64,000 nt of DNA, taken from NCBI GenBank assembly GCA_963809825.1, contig CAWELJ010000010.1, positions 1 to 64,000 on the forward strand, read 5' to 3'. A program made the position numbers and the translations under genes. The notes beneath the pieces were generated by a model. The model had not been told where the DNA came from, did not search any database, and worked only from the letters and a program-made list of their open reading frames with translations. Position 1 is the stretch's first letter, and each line of letters begins with the position of its first letter. Shown here in pieces: positions 48,623 to 58,043 of this stretch. Source of the DNA: Bog-473 sp963809825. Lineage in GTDB: Bacteria; Actinomycetota; Acidimicrobiia; Acidimicrobiales; RAAP-2.

Positions 48623-49371
48623 GTGCCAGTCGAGCAGGCGAGCGAGGAGCTCGTCGACCGCAACGGCCCCGGCGCCTCCGTGGGCACGAGGGCGTAGAGC
48701 CGTGCGCAAGCTGTGGGCGTTCTCTTGCTGCTCCTCCCGCATCGCTCCGACCGCATGTGGCGACGAAGGATGCTTCGGATGGGACATCGACCCGACGGCC
48801 CATATCGGTCGCAGCCTCATCCTCGTGCAGCACGTGTCGATGGGACCGGAAACGAGCATCGGATCGTTGAACATCATCCGGAACCTCGAAGAGCTGCGGC
48901 TCGCGAAGGGTGCCAGCATCGCCACGAGGAACTTCATCTCGGCCCATCCCATGGCCGCTCTGGCGTTCACAGACGCGAACCGGCGTGCCTGCCTCATCAT
49001 GGGTGAGTGGTCGAAGATCACCGTCGGCCACGAGATCGACTGCTCCGACCGGGTCGAGATCGGCGACCACGCCGGGTTGGTCGGCTTCCGGTGCCAGATC
49101 CTCACCCACAGCCTCGATCTCGTCCGGGACGAGCAGGTCACGGGCCCCGTCGAGATCGGCCCGTACAGCGGCGTCATGTCCGGCTGCATCCTCCTCAGCG
49201 GGACGAGGGTCCCGGCGCGCTCGATCATGTCCGCGGGCTCGGTGGTTGCCACGAAGCTGACGAAGGAGCAGACCTTCTACCGCGGCAACCCGGCCGAGGC
49301 GGTGCGCGAGCTGCCCGACCTGCGCGTCTTCCACCGCGGACGAGGAAGAAGCGCGGCGCTACAGCACGTAG
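48623..49371 (+). pseudogene. Hexapeptide (left-handed beta-helix) acyltransferase, frameshifted
   Basis: Main frame from about 48779: WDIDPTAHIGRSLILVQHVS, then VTGPVEIGPYSGVMSGCILL and the trailing RGNPAEAVRELPDL, a serial O-acetyltransferase pattern. The N-terminal part lies in other frames (VLLLLLPHRSDRMWRRRML), with about four inferred one-base shifts near 48695, 48717, 48779 and 49340. The GTG at 48623 with TATTGT 6 nt upstream is the likely leaderless start, and a corrected frame would end at 49371 after DEEEARRYST. It would acetylate a sugar or glycolipid. Confidence 0.7.
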
Positions 49372-49484
49372 CGCAGCGACCCGTGGCCCGGCACGTTCAC
49401 CGTTTCATCGGTGACTCGTTATGAGCCCTCCGCCGCCCGACGCGAGCCTCGGAGCCCGTTTCCCGACTGCTACTGCTCTCGCCC

Positions 49485-50341
49485 GTGCCCGTCGAGCAGA
49501 CGACCGAGGCCACAGGCCTGTACCTCGACCTGCTCAAGCGCAGCCTGACGGGTGCGCTGGCGGAGGACAACGACAGGATCATGGGTGGGGTGCGCACGGC
49601 CGGCTCGACGTCGCTGAAGCGGCGGGCCGCGCAACGCGGCCGGCAAGCTCGCCGCCGCTTCAACGTCGAGATCGTCTACAAGAAGCCGTACGACCCCGAG
49701 CTCGCGCGAGGTGGGCCGCGACTGGCCGGCGCGGGCCGAGTCGATGATCGGGCTGCGGCGGATGGAGAACATCCAGCACTGCGTCCAGACGCGTGCTCGA
49801 CGACGACGTGCCCGGCGACCTGATCGAGGCCGGGGTCTGGCGGGGTGGCGCCTGCATCTTCATGAAGGCGAACCTGATCGCCCGGGGCGACACGACCCGC
49901 ACGGTGTGGGTGGCCGACTCCTTCCAGGGCCTGCCCCCGCCCAACGCCAGCCTGTACCCGGCCGACACCGGGGACGACCTGCACACCCGCAGCGGCTCGA
50001 GCGTCGGCGCGGACCAGGTGCGCCACAACTTCGAGCGTTACGGGGTGCTCGACGACCGGGTCAAGTTCCTCGTCGGCTGGTTCAAGGACACCCTGCCCAC
50101 GGCACCGATCGACGAGCTCTCGGTGATGCGTCTCGACGGCGACATGTACGAGTCGACCTGGCAGGCGATCGAGGCGCTGTACCCCAAGCTCTCGCCCGGC
50201 GGGTTCTGCATCATCGACGACTTCGGGAGCCACCAGTCCCAGGCCGGCCAGGCCATCATCGACTACCGCAAGGCAACGGGATCGACGAGGAGATCGTCGA
50301 CATCGACGGCTTCGGTGCCTACTGGCGTAGGAAGGCTTTAG
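49485..50341 (+). pseudogene. TylF/MycF-like O-methyltransferase, frameshifted
   Basis: Pieces in order: VPVEQTTEATGLYLDLLKRS (GTG start at 49485), then FNVEIVYKKPYDPEL, MIGLRRMENIQHCV, the SAM region LIEAGVWRGGACIFMKANL from 49793, FGSHQSQAGQAIIDYRKATG, and finally IDEEIVDIDGFGAYWRRKA. They use three frames, with shifts near 49704, 49791 and 50280. TylF-type enzymes methylate sugar hydroxyls on macrolides or glycolipids. An intact gene would be about 285 aa. All breaks look like single-base indels. The end coordinate is approximate. Confidence 0.75.
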
Positions 50342-50353
50342 GTTCCCGCCCGG

Positions 50354-51236
50354 ATGGCGATGGCACCGGAGACGAAGCGAGTGGGGCATATCCGCGACCG
50401 GGTCACGAGCGTCGTCCAATGGGGTCCGGCTCGGAACTCCCTCAAGTACGGCGCGCACTTCGCCGCGCGCGGCCGGGCCCAGGTCCTCACGGCGCGCGGC
50501 ACCGTGCCCGAGGTGGCGAACATCTTCACGGGTTCGTGCCCGAAGTCGGGCAGCCAATGGGCCAAGGCGCTGTTCGACCATCCCGTCGTCCGGGCGCACA
50601 CGGCATTGTTCACCCTGCCGCAACTGGGCTACTGGGAGCGACCGTTGCGCGGTTTCCCCGTCGGCACCTTCGTGCCGGGGCTCTACATCTCGTACCAGCA
50701 GTACCGGGCGATGCCCAAGCCACGCCCGCACCGGATGGTGTACGTCTTCCGGGACCCGCGGGACATCGTGGTGTCGGCGTACGGCTCCGTCTCCACGCAC
50801 CGCCGCCTCAGCAACGCGGAGGAGATCGAGGCCGGACTCGAAGGCAAGTCGGTCGACGACCAGTTGCTCTGGCTCCTCAAGAACGGGGAGGGCCACCTGC
50901 GCGACATGGCGACCTGGGTGGGCGTGGAAGAGAAGGACGAGTCGGTCGAGAGCTGGCGCCTCGAGGACATCAGGCCGACCACGAGGCGGCGGTGGCGGGC
51001 ATGCTGGCGCACTGCGAGGTGAGCTCTCCAGTCCGAATTCGAAACGGTCCTGGCCCAGACGTCGCGCGAAGCGCTGCAGAGCAGGACCTGGCCGAGCGCG
51101 GGTCCGGTGCGGAATCCCACTACCGGGTGAACCGCGCAGGCTACCGCGACTGTTCAAGCCCGAGCACTACGAGGCGCTCGAGAGAGTCGTGCCGGGGCTG
51201 ATCGAGAAGCTGGGCTACCCCCCGTCGGAGTACTGA
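50354..51236 (+). pseudogene. Sulfotransferase, frameshifted near the 3' end
   Basis: The first 210 codons are open: VANIFTGSCPKSGSQWAKALF has the 5'-phosphosulfate-type loop (PKSGSQW), and YVFRDPRDIVVSAYGSV is the 3'-phosphate-binding motif. After about 50985 the frame is lost; tail pieces follow in other frames, including EHYEALERVVPGLIEKLGYP ending at TGA 51236. It would transfer sulfate from PAPS to a glycan, lipid or small molecule. At least two indels are inferred. It lies between the methyltransferase and the convergent glycosyltransferase. Confidence 0.78.
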
Positions 51237-52461
51237 CCCGGCGGGCGCGGCCCGGCAGGCCGATACGAACAGCCCCAGAGCCCGCCGCCCCCGGAGAAAC
51301 GCTCGTTGAGCTTGCCGGTCAGCTTCGGGAACCGCTTGCGCACCTGCTCGTAGGCCTCGGGGACCACGATGCGGACGCACTTGGCCGTCTCGCCCAGCAA
51401 CCCCCGGGCGATCGGCCGCCAGGCTTGGCGGCGCCAGCGTTCGTAGGCATCCGCCTCGGACGGCTCGAAAGGCGAGGGGAGCGGGCTCGCAGCCGGTCTG
51501 CGCCTCCCGGCCGTAGGCCCGGCGCAGTTGGCGCGAGATCCGCCGCCCCCGGGTGTCGAACCAGTACGGGTACGGCCCGGCCGGCGGGAGGCTCTGCTCG
51601 TACCCGACGAGGATGTCGGCGTACTCCTTGCACAGCTGGAGCACCGCACTCTCGTCCGTCAGCTCGTTCTCCGTTCGTGTGGCGGAAGCGCACGGAGAGC
51701 TTTTCGGGTGTGCTCGAGTCGAACGCGTGGAAGTGGAACAGGCGCAAGCGGTCGCCGTTCGACGCGATGTAGTAGCCGTCGGCGTCCTGGGCCAGCGGCC
51801 GTTCGGACAGGTTGGCGACGCCGACGTTGTAGCCCGCGTGCCGGAAGGACGCGGCCTGGAACAGGGTGGCCCCGATGTCCATCCACTTCTGGTCGACGAA
51901 CAGTCCGGCCAACGGGTCGTAGAGGCATTCGGTCCGCAGGTGGCCCCACCACCAGTCGAGCATGTCGGAGGACCGCCGGTCGAACCCGCCGAAGCCCAGG
52001 TTGTTGACGCCGACGAGCAACATGTGGCCGTCGGTGATCTCGGCGTCGCGCGGCGGCGGCCGCAGGAAGTGCGGCGTCAACAGGATGCCGCCCTCCGATG
52101 CCTCGAGGGCCGGCGACAGCTCGGCCATCGGCGAGACCACGTACGTGTCCGGGTCGAGGTAGAAGACCTGGTCGGCGTCACCGAGCAACCGCTTGAACAG
52201 CAGCGGCTTGATCGCCGTGGCGAACTCGACGAGGTCGTAGGACATGGCCAGCTCCAGGACCGTGCGCTCCGGCAGGCCGAGGACCGCCGTGCTCAGGCAG
52301 ACGACGCCCTCGAGCTGCGGCAGCCCGTCGTCGTGGGCGAGGTCGATGAAGAGGATCTGGAGCCGGGCACCGTCCTCGTGCCGCCGCAGGCTCTCGGCCA
52401 GGGCGAGCGCCTTGGGCAGGTAGTTCGTCGAGAGAATTGTGCAGAAGGTGCGTGTCGTCAC
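51215..52461 (-). pseudogene. Glycosyltransferase (family 8-like fold), frameshifted C-terminus
   Basis: The first 265 codons are intact: MTTRTFCTILSTNYLPKALALAES, the DADQVFYLDPDTYVV metal site (DxD-type), MLLVGVNNLGFGGFD and FVDQKWMDIGAT. After about 51665 two shifts move the rest into other frames, with LQLCKEYADILVGYEQSLPP and then YERWRRQAWRPIARGLLGE. A nucleotide-sugar-dependent transferase acting on a glycan or lipid seems likely. No signal peptide. Its downstream end overlaps the convergent sulfotransferase end slightly, which is uncertain because of the shifts. Confidence 0.72.
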
Positions 52462-52591
52462 GAGAATGTGGTGGTCGGGGGCCTGACCGCGTTCGCCGGC
52501 GGCCCCGGTGGGCCTACTCCGACACGCCCGGGCGGGCGCCGTCCTACGCCGGTGCGGACGGGGCCTGCCCCGGCTGGGCTAGAAGGGGGCC

Positions 52592-54180
52592 GTGAGCCCC
52601 GGATCGCCCCCGACGCACTTCCGCCCCGCCACCTATGCGGCGACGGATCCCGACCGCCCGGCCGTCGTCACGCCCTCGGGGGACGTCGTCACATTCGCCG
52701 AGCTGGAGGAGCGCTCGTGCCGCCTGGCGCAGGCGCTCCTCGCCCACGGCCTCCGGCCGGGGGACCACGTCGCGGTCCTCCTGCCCAACGACGAGCGTGC
52801 CCACGAGGTGGCCTTCGGCCTCCAGCGCTCGGGCCTCTACTACACGATGGTCAACACGCACCTGGCCGCCGAGGAGGCGGCCTACATCGTGGAGGACTGC
52901 GGGGCCCGCACGCTCATCACGTCCGCCGTGCTGGCCGCTGGCGGCCGACATGATGCCACTCACGCCCGACGTCGACCTCCGCCTCGTGGTCGGCCCTCCG
53001 GCGCCGGTGGTGAGATCCCGCCGGCCATACCTCCTACGACGAGTTCGTCGCGCCCTTCCCCGGCGAGCCCCTGGCCGAGGAGCTCGAGGGCTTCGCGATG
53101 CTGTACTCGTCGGGGACGACGGGGCACCCCAAGGGCGTGCGGCGCCCCCTGAGCGGCCTGCCGTTCGGCACCTCCGCCATACTCGCCCCGATGCTGGGCG
53201 GGGTCATGGGCTTCGACGAGGGCGACGTCTACCTGAACCCGGCCCCCCTTTACCACTCGGCCCCGCTCGTGTGGTCGATGACCGCGCTGCGGATGGGCGG
53301 GTCGGTCGTGCTCATGGAGCGGTTCGACCCCGAGGCCTGCCTCTCTCTGATCGCAGAGCACGGGGTCACCCACGCCCAGTTCGTGCCGACCATGTTCGTC
53401 CGCATGCTGAAGCTGCCCGACGAGGTGCGGACCGCGTACGACCTGTCCTCCCTCCGGACGGTCGTTCACGCCGCCGCCCCGTGCGCGCCCGAGGTCAAGC
53501 GCCGGATGATCGAGTGGTGGGGACCGATCATCCACGAGTACTACTCGGGCACCGAGGGCATGGGCATGACCTGGATCAGTTCGCCCGAGGCCCTGTCGCA
53601 CCCCGGCTCGGTGGGCCGCGCCGTCTGGGGCGAGGTGCACGTCTGTGACGACGGCGGCAACGACGCCCCCGCCGGTCAGGACGGGGTCGTCTACTTCGCC
53701 CCTCCACCAGGCACCCCGGCGTTCGAGTACAACCACGACCCGGAGAAGACGGCCCAGACTTTCAACGATCGGGGCTGGTCCACGCTGTGGGACGTGGGCC
53801 ACCTGGACGAGGAGGGCTACCTGTACCTCACCGACCGCAAGCTGTTCATGATCGTCTCGGGCGGGGTGAACATCTACCCGCAGGAGGTCGAGGACGTCCT
53901 GGTGCTGCACCCCGCCGTCGCCGACGTCGCCGTGTTCGGCATCCCCGAGCCCGAGATGGGCGAGGAGGTCAAGGCCGTGGTGCAGCCGGCGCCGGGCGTC
54001 GTCCCCGGCCCGGAGCTCGAGGCCGAGATCCTCGACTTCTGCCGTGCCCACCTCTCGCACTACAAGTGCCCGCGCTCGGTGGACTTCACCGAGGCGCTGC
54101 CGCGGGGCGAGAACGGGAAGCTCTACAAGCGAGCGCTGCGCGACGCCTACTGGGCCAGCTCGGCCCCCAGCACGACCTGA
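52592..54180 (+). pseudogene. Acyl-CoA synthetase, frameshifted in its N-terminal third
   Basis: GTG at 52592 with AAGGGGG upstream opens FRPATYAATDPDRPAVVTPS, with YYTMVNTHLAAEEAAYIVED. Shifts near 52940 and 53020 interrupt it; from 53035 the frame is intact, with the AMP motif YSSGTTGHPKGV, YSGTEGMG, the TDRKLFMIVSGGVNIYP motif and a final KCPRSVDFTEALPRGENGKL containing the catalytic Lys region. It would make CoA thioesters of fatty or aromatic acids. This is the last gene with indels, so they end by about 53.1 kb. Its end overlaps that of the MFS gene by 34 nt. Confidence 0.85.
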
Positions 54181-55502
54181 ACCTCGGGGGGCGGGCGAAC
54201 GTCGGCGTACCAGGCCAGGGCCAGGGCGACGGCGGCGCCGAAGAGCAGGACGTCGGTGATGCCGACGGCAGCGACGACCGGCCCGATCATGAGGTTGCCG
54301 ACGCCGACGGTGCCGCCGAAGCCCATCATCCACAGCGCCATGACGCGGCCCCGCACGTTCTCGTGCAATCGGGCCTGCAGCGTCGTGTTCAACGCTGTGA
54401 TGAACGCGAAGTAGAACGCGCCCGTAACGGCCACGTTGACGTAGGCGGGCACGGTGCTGCGCTGGAGCGCGAAGGCGCACAGCGACAGCGAGTAGCCGAC
54501 GAGGCACAGTCGCACGAGCAACGGTTTCGACGTGGCGGCGAAGAGGGTGCCGATGGAGATGGCGCCGATGAGCGCGCCGGTGCCGAAGGAGGCGTAGAGG
54601 ATGCCGTAGTCCGGTGACTTCGAGAGGTCGATCCCGAGGTTGTGCGCCGCCACCACCGGCATCTGACCGATGAAGGCGAGCGCCAGCAGGGAGAACAGGA
54701 ACACGGTGACGAGGCAGCGGCCCACCACCTTGTCGTTGCGGGCCACCGTGATGCCCGCCGTCAGCTGGCGCCAGCGGCTGGCCTGGGTCGGGGGCTGCCG
54801 GACGGCGGGGAGCGTCACCATGAGCAGCGCGCCCACCACGAACAGGTACGTCACCGCGTTGCCGGCGAAGATCCAGGCCGGTCCGACGAGGGGGTACAGG
54901 ATGCCGCCGATGATCGGCCCGATGACCCGGGACGCGTTCATCTGGGCGGAGTTGAGGGAGATGGCGCCCGCCAGGTCCTCCTTGCCGACGAGGCCCGGGA
55001 GGATGGCCGAGTACGTCGGCCCGAACATGGCGCTGCCGGCTCCCACCATGAGCACCATCACCACGAGCAGGGCCTTCGACGGGTGGGGCGACGACACGAC
55101 GAGGGCCACCCCGAGAGAGAAGACGAGTTGTTCGAGCGACAGGACGATCAGCAGGCGGCGGCGGTCGACCTTGTCGGCGAGCAACCCTCCCACCATGGGC
55201 AGGATCAGCGTGGGGCCGAGCTGGGCGAAGATGATGATGCCGACGAACGTGGCCGAGTGCGTCAGGTCATAGGCGTACGCGCCCAGGACCACGTTCTGCA
55301 TCCAGGTGCCGATGTTCGAGGCGAAGGCACCCAGATAGACGATGCGGAAGGTCCGGTGCGACAGGGCGGCGCGGGCCGTCCCACGCCGGGGCGGGAGCGG
55401 GGTGTCCCCGTCGACCAGCGCATCCTCGATCTCCTCCAGCGAGATGGCGCCCTCGTCCCCGCCCTCCCCGTGTTCGGGTCGAGTGTCTGAAGGGCTCCCC
55501 AC
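54147..55502 (-). CDS. MFS transporter (enterobactin-exporter-like)
   Basis: A 451-aa major facilitator protein of the MFS_3/DUF894 group, with about 12 helices: FRIVYLGAFASNIGTWMQNVVLGAYA starts the first, and LADKVDRRRLLIVL is the motif A region. A hydrophilic N-terminus of about 45 aa (SLEEIEDALVDGD) precedes it. Substrate unknown. GTG at 55502 is supported by TACCAT 6 nt upstream and no ribosome site, again a leaderless arrangement. Divergence from other genes: it reads toward the acyl-CoA synthetase and its 3' end overlaps that gene. Confidence 0.86.
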   Translation of the reverse strand: MGSPSDTRPEHGEGGDEGAISLEEIEDALVDGDTPLPPRRGTARAALSHRTFRIVYLGAFASNIGTWMQNVVLGAYAYDLTHSATFVGIIIFAQLGPTLILPMVGGLLADKVDRRRLLIVLSLEQLVFSLGVALVVSSPHPSKALLVVMVLMVGAGSAMFGPTYSAILPGLVGKEDLAGAISLNSAQMNASRVIGPIIGGILYPLVGPAWIFAGNAVTYLFVVGALLMVTLPAVRQPPTQASRWRQLTAGITVARNDKVVGRCLVTVFLFSLLALAFIGQMPVVAAHNLGIDLSKSPDYGILYASFGTGALIGAISIGTLFAATSKPLLVRLCLVGYSLSLCAFALQRSTVPAYVNVAVTGAFYFAFITALNTTLQARLHENVRGRVMALWMMGFGGTVGVGNLMIGPVVAAVGITDVLLFGAAVALALAWYADVRPPPEVQVVLGAELAQ

Positions 55503-55540
55503 GGGCCCATGGTAGGGGAGCCGCTCGCGCCCCGTCCTGG

Positions 55541-57703
55541 TCAGGGACCGGCCGGAGAGCAGAGACTCCCGCAGGGGACGGCGAACGCCGACGCCGGCGC
55601 CAGGGGGACGGTGAGCGCCGACGACGCCGCCGCACTGCGTTCCACCTGATAGGTGCCGCCGAGCAGATGGGGGAGCTGGGCGGCGGTGGGGAACAGGTGT
55701 GGCGTGTCCCCCGTGGTGATCGTGACCCGCAGCCGCCAGCCCGCCGGCAGCTCGGTCATCGTCGGGAAGACGGCGATGTCCTCGCGGGTCACCTGGCCGG
55801 GGACGACGGGTTGCTGGGAGGCCTGGGTGAGGGGATGGACCGGGAGGAGCAGCGCCCCGCCGGGGCCGGACCAGGTCCGCCCCGTGTCGAGGGTGCGTTG
55901 CGAGCCGGCCAGAGCACCCGACGAGAGGGGGACGCTGTCGCCGCCCGGCGAGACCGCCTCGATCGTCGCGGCCAGTTCCGTCTCGGCGGTGGTCGAGGTC
56001 AGGTACACGGTGGCGTCGACCGGGCCGCCCAGGATCTGGGGGGAGTCGAACGGCGCCGTGGTGTACGTCAAGGCGTCCGGTCCGCCGCCCAGCGTGAAGT
56101 CGTTGAGGTCGCAGGGGTTGGTGGTGTCGAGGGACTGGAACCCCAGGGCGAGCGCTCCGGCGCCCCACTGGTCGGTCTGTATGTCGCACGGGCTGGAGAC
56201 GCCGCTCCACAGGATCGTGTCCGCCCCCGACCCGCCCCACGCCGGGTCCGTCGGCGGCTGCGTCGTCAGGCCGCCGTCGTTCTGGGAGATCACGTCGGTG
56301 CCGCTCCGCCCGGCCGCGAAGTAGTACTGGGTCGGCGTGGCGGCCGTCAGCGGCCAGTGCGCCGTGTCGACCCAGGTGTCGCCGGCATTGCGGACGTTGA
56401 GGTGCAACGGCGTGGTCGTCGAGCCCATCGGCGTGTGCTCACCGAGCAGCCATGTGTCGAACCACTCGAGCTCGAGGGCGGACATGTTGACGCCGGTCCC
56501 GGTCGTGACGTGCTGCCAGGGCCCCATCAACAGCTGATAGCGCGGTGTCACCGGCTGGCCCGGCGTCATGGCGTCGTACTGCGAGCGGCCGTCGTAGAGG
56601 TTCTGCAGGCCGACGTAGTTCATGGGCTCGCCGGCTTCGAAGAGGTCGTTCCAGCCACCGACCAGGAAGGCGGGGATCTTGTCCGCCACCACCGCGGGCA
56701 GGTCGTGCGCCGGGCTGCGCGCCGCCCAGTAGCCATCGTCGAACGCGCCGGTGCCCTGCCCGGTCTCGACGGCGAGGACGAGGTGCAGGAACGAGACGAG
56801 GACCTGGCTGTGCGCGACGGTCGTCGGCGCCAGGTTGGCCAGCCCGGCCGCCAGCGGCATCGGATTGCCGCTCCGCACCGCGGCCACCAGCGGCTGCAGC
56901 GCGGGGTTGGTCAGGTTCAGGCCCGAGAGGAGCGCGACGTAGGTCGCGGCGAATTCGACGTCGGGGATGCCACCCTGGGTGACCGTGTCGGAATAGATGT
57001 CGTTGCCCGCGATGATCGGGAACATGGCCTTGATCGGCGAGTGCGGGCCGGCCGCCTCCACGGTCTGGAATTGGTTGACGCCCATGTAGGACTCGCCGAA
57101 GAGGCCGACCTCGCCGTTGGACTCGGGGAGGTGGGCTGCCCACTGCGCCATCGTGACGCCGTCGGTCGACTGCACAGGGTCGAAGAGGTCGAAGGTGCCG
57201 CCCGAGTCGCCCGTCCCGCGCACGTCCGCGATGACGACGATGAAGCCACGGTCGACCAGATAGTCGACATTGGTGTTGGCAATGGCGGACGCGTACACGA
57301 TGAAGCCCTTGCCGTACGGGGTCTGTTGCAGGAGCACGGGGTGGAGCCCGCCGGCCGCCGCGGTCGTCCCCGGCTTCGTCGGGAAGTACACATCGGCCCG
57401 CAGGATCGTGCCGTCGGACATCGTGACGGGTTGGTCGAGGAGCGTGCCGGTCCCGTAGACGGCCGGTTGGGGCGACCAGGACGACAGGTCGGCCTGCCGC
57501 ACCGTGTCCGCTGCGGCCGTGGCCGCCCCGAGGGTCTGCGACGACCGCGGTGCGGGGGCCGGACCGTGTTGGCCGGGGACCAGCGGGGCGACGACGAAGG
57601 CGGAGAGCAGGACCACCATCGCCAGCGAGCCCATGGCGAGGCGCCACGGCACGGTGCCCATCCAATGCCGTTCCCCTCTGTGCGTCCGGTGTCGTCCCGG
57701 CAT
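55541..57703 (-). CDS. Secreted CocE/NonD-type hydrolase (X-Pro dipeptidyl-peptidase-like)
   Basis: A 720-aa exported serine hydrolase. The N-terminal basic stretch and hydrophobic helix (MGSLAMVVLLSAFVVAPLV) form the signal. The alpha/beta core has HPVLLQQTPYGKG, VRGTGDSGGTFD and the nucleophile GLFGESYMGVN, and a helical cap and C-terminal jelly-roll domain follow (about 500-720, with STTAETELAATIEAV). The family cleaves acyl esters, cocaine-like compounds or X-Pro peptides. ATG at 57703 is preferred for its GGGGGGG upstream; a later ATG is possible. The B12 riboswitch is divergent from it. Confidence 0.85.
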   Translation of the reverse strand: MPGRHRTHRGERHWMGTVPWRLAMGSLAMVVLLSAFVVAPLVPGQHGPAPAPRSSQTLGAATAAADTVRQADLSSWSPQPAVYGTGTLLDQPVTMSDGTILRADVYFPTKPGTTAAAGGLHPVLLQQTPYGKGFIVYASAIANTNVDYLVDRGFIVVIADVRGTGDSGGTFDLFDPVQSTDGVTMAQWAAHLPESNGEVGLFGESYMGVNQFQTVEAAGPHSPIKAMFPIIAGNDIYSDTVTQGGIPDVEFAATYVALLSGLNLTNPALQPLVAAVRSGNPMPLAAGLANLAPTTVAHSQVLVSFLHLVLAVETGQGTGAFDDGYWAARSPAHDLPAVVADKIPAFLVGGWNDLFEAGEPMNYVGLQNLYDGRSQYDAMTPGQPVTPRYQLLMGPWQHVTTGTGVNMSALELEWFDTWLLGEHTPMGSTTTPLHLNVRNAGDTWVDTAHWPLTAATPTQYYFAAGRSGTDVISQNDGGLTTQPPTDPAWGGSGADTILWSGVSSPCDIQTDQWGAGALALGFQSLDTTNPCDLNDFTLGGGPDALTYTTAPFDSPQILGGPVDATVYLTSTTAETELAATIEAVSPGGDSVPLSSGALAGSQRTLDTGRTWSGPGGALLLPVHPLTQASQQPVVPGQVTREDIAVFPTMTELPAGWRLRVTITTGDTPHLFPTAAQLPHLLGGTYQVERSAAASSALTVPLAPASAFAVPCGSLCSPAGP

Positions 57704-57794
57704 TCCCAACGGCCCCCCCGGCCTCGTCTCCCCTAGCCCATCTGGGCCCGTTCCTGGAAGGAGAACGGCCGTGGCGGCCCTGACCTGCGGTGTC

Positions 57795-57824
57795 TCGACG
57801 CTGATCTGCGGGGTGCGCTACGGT
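57795..57824 (+). promoter_or_regulatory. Probable promoter of the B12 operon
   Basis: TCGACG (57795-57800), an 18-bp spacer and TACGGT (57819-57824) form a plausible sigma-A-type promoter, placing transcription near 57831, at the 5' edge of the cobalamin riboswitch. Confidence 0.45.
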
Positions 57825-57825
57825 G

Positions 57826-57980
57826 CGGCTGCCCCGGCCTCGTGCGGGGGTGGCCCCAGTTCAGCGAAGTCCGGTCGGAATCCGGCGCTGTCCCGCAATG
57901 GTGAGGCTCCCGCAGGGGAGCGAGCCCAGCCGCCTGACTTGGGTCGACGCAACCAGTCCCTCGGAGGAAGGGCGGTTCGT
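57826..57980 (+). ncRNA. Cobalamin riboswitch
   Basis: The segment AAGTCCGGTCGGAATCCGGC (from about 57869), followed by GCTGTCCCGCAA and GGTGAGG, then GCGAGCCCAGCCGCCTGAC, is the conserved core (P3-P6 and the B12-box region) of cobalamin aptamers, and the CTCGGAGGAAGGGCGG end is also typical. It stands 60 nt before btuF. Adenosylcobalamin binding would switch off the operon. The expression platform seems to lie between about 57975 and 58040. Confidence 0.88.
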
Positions 57981-58043
57981 TCGATGCCCATCGGGTGTCG
58001 GAGCGGGCGCACTTCGTCCTCCGTACACCGATGGAGGATGACG

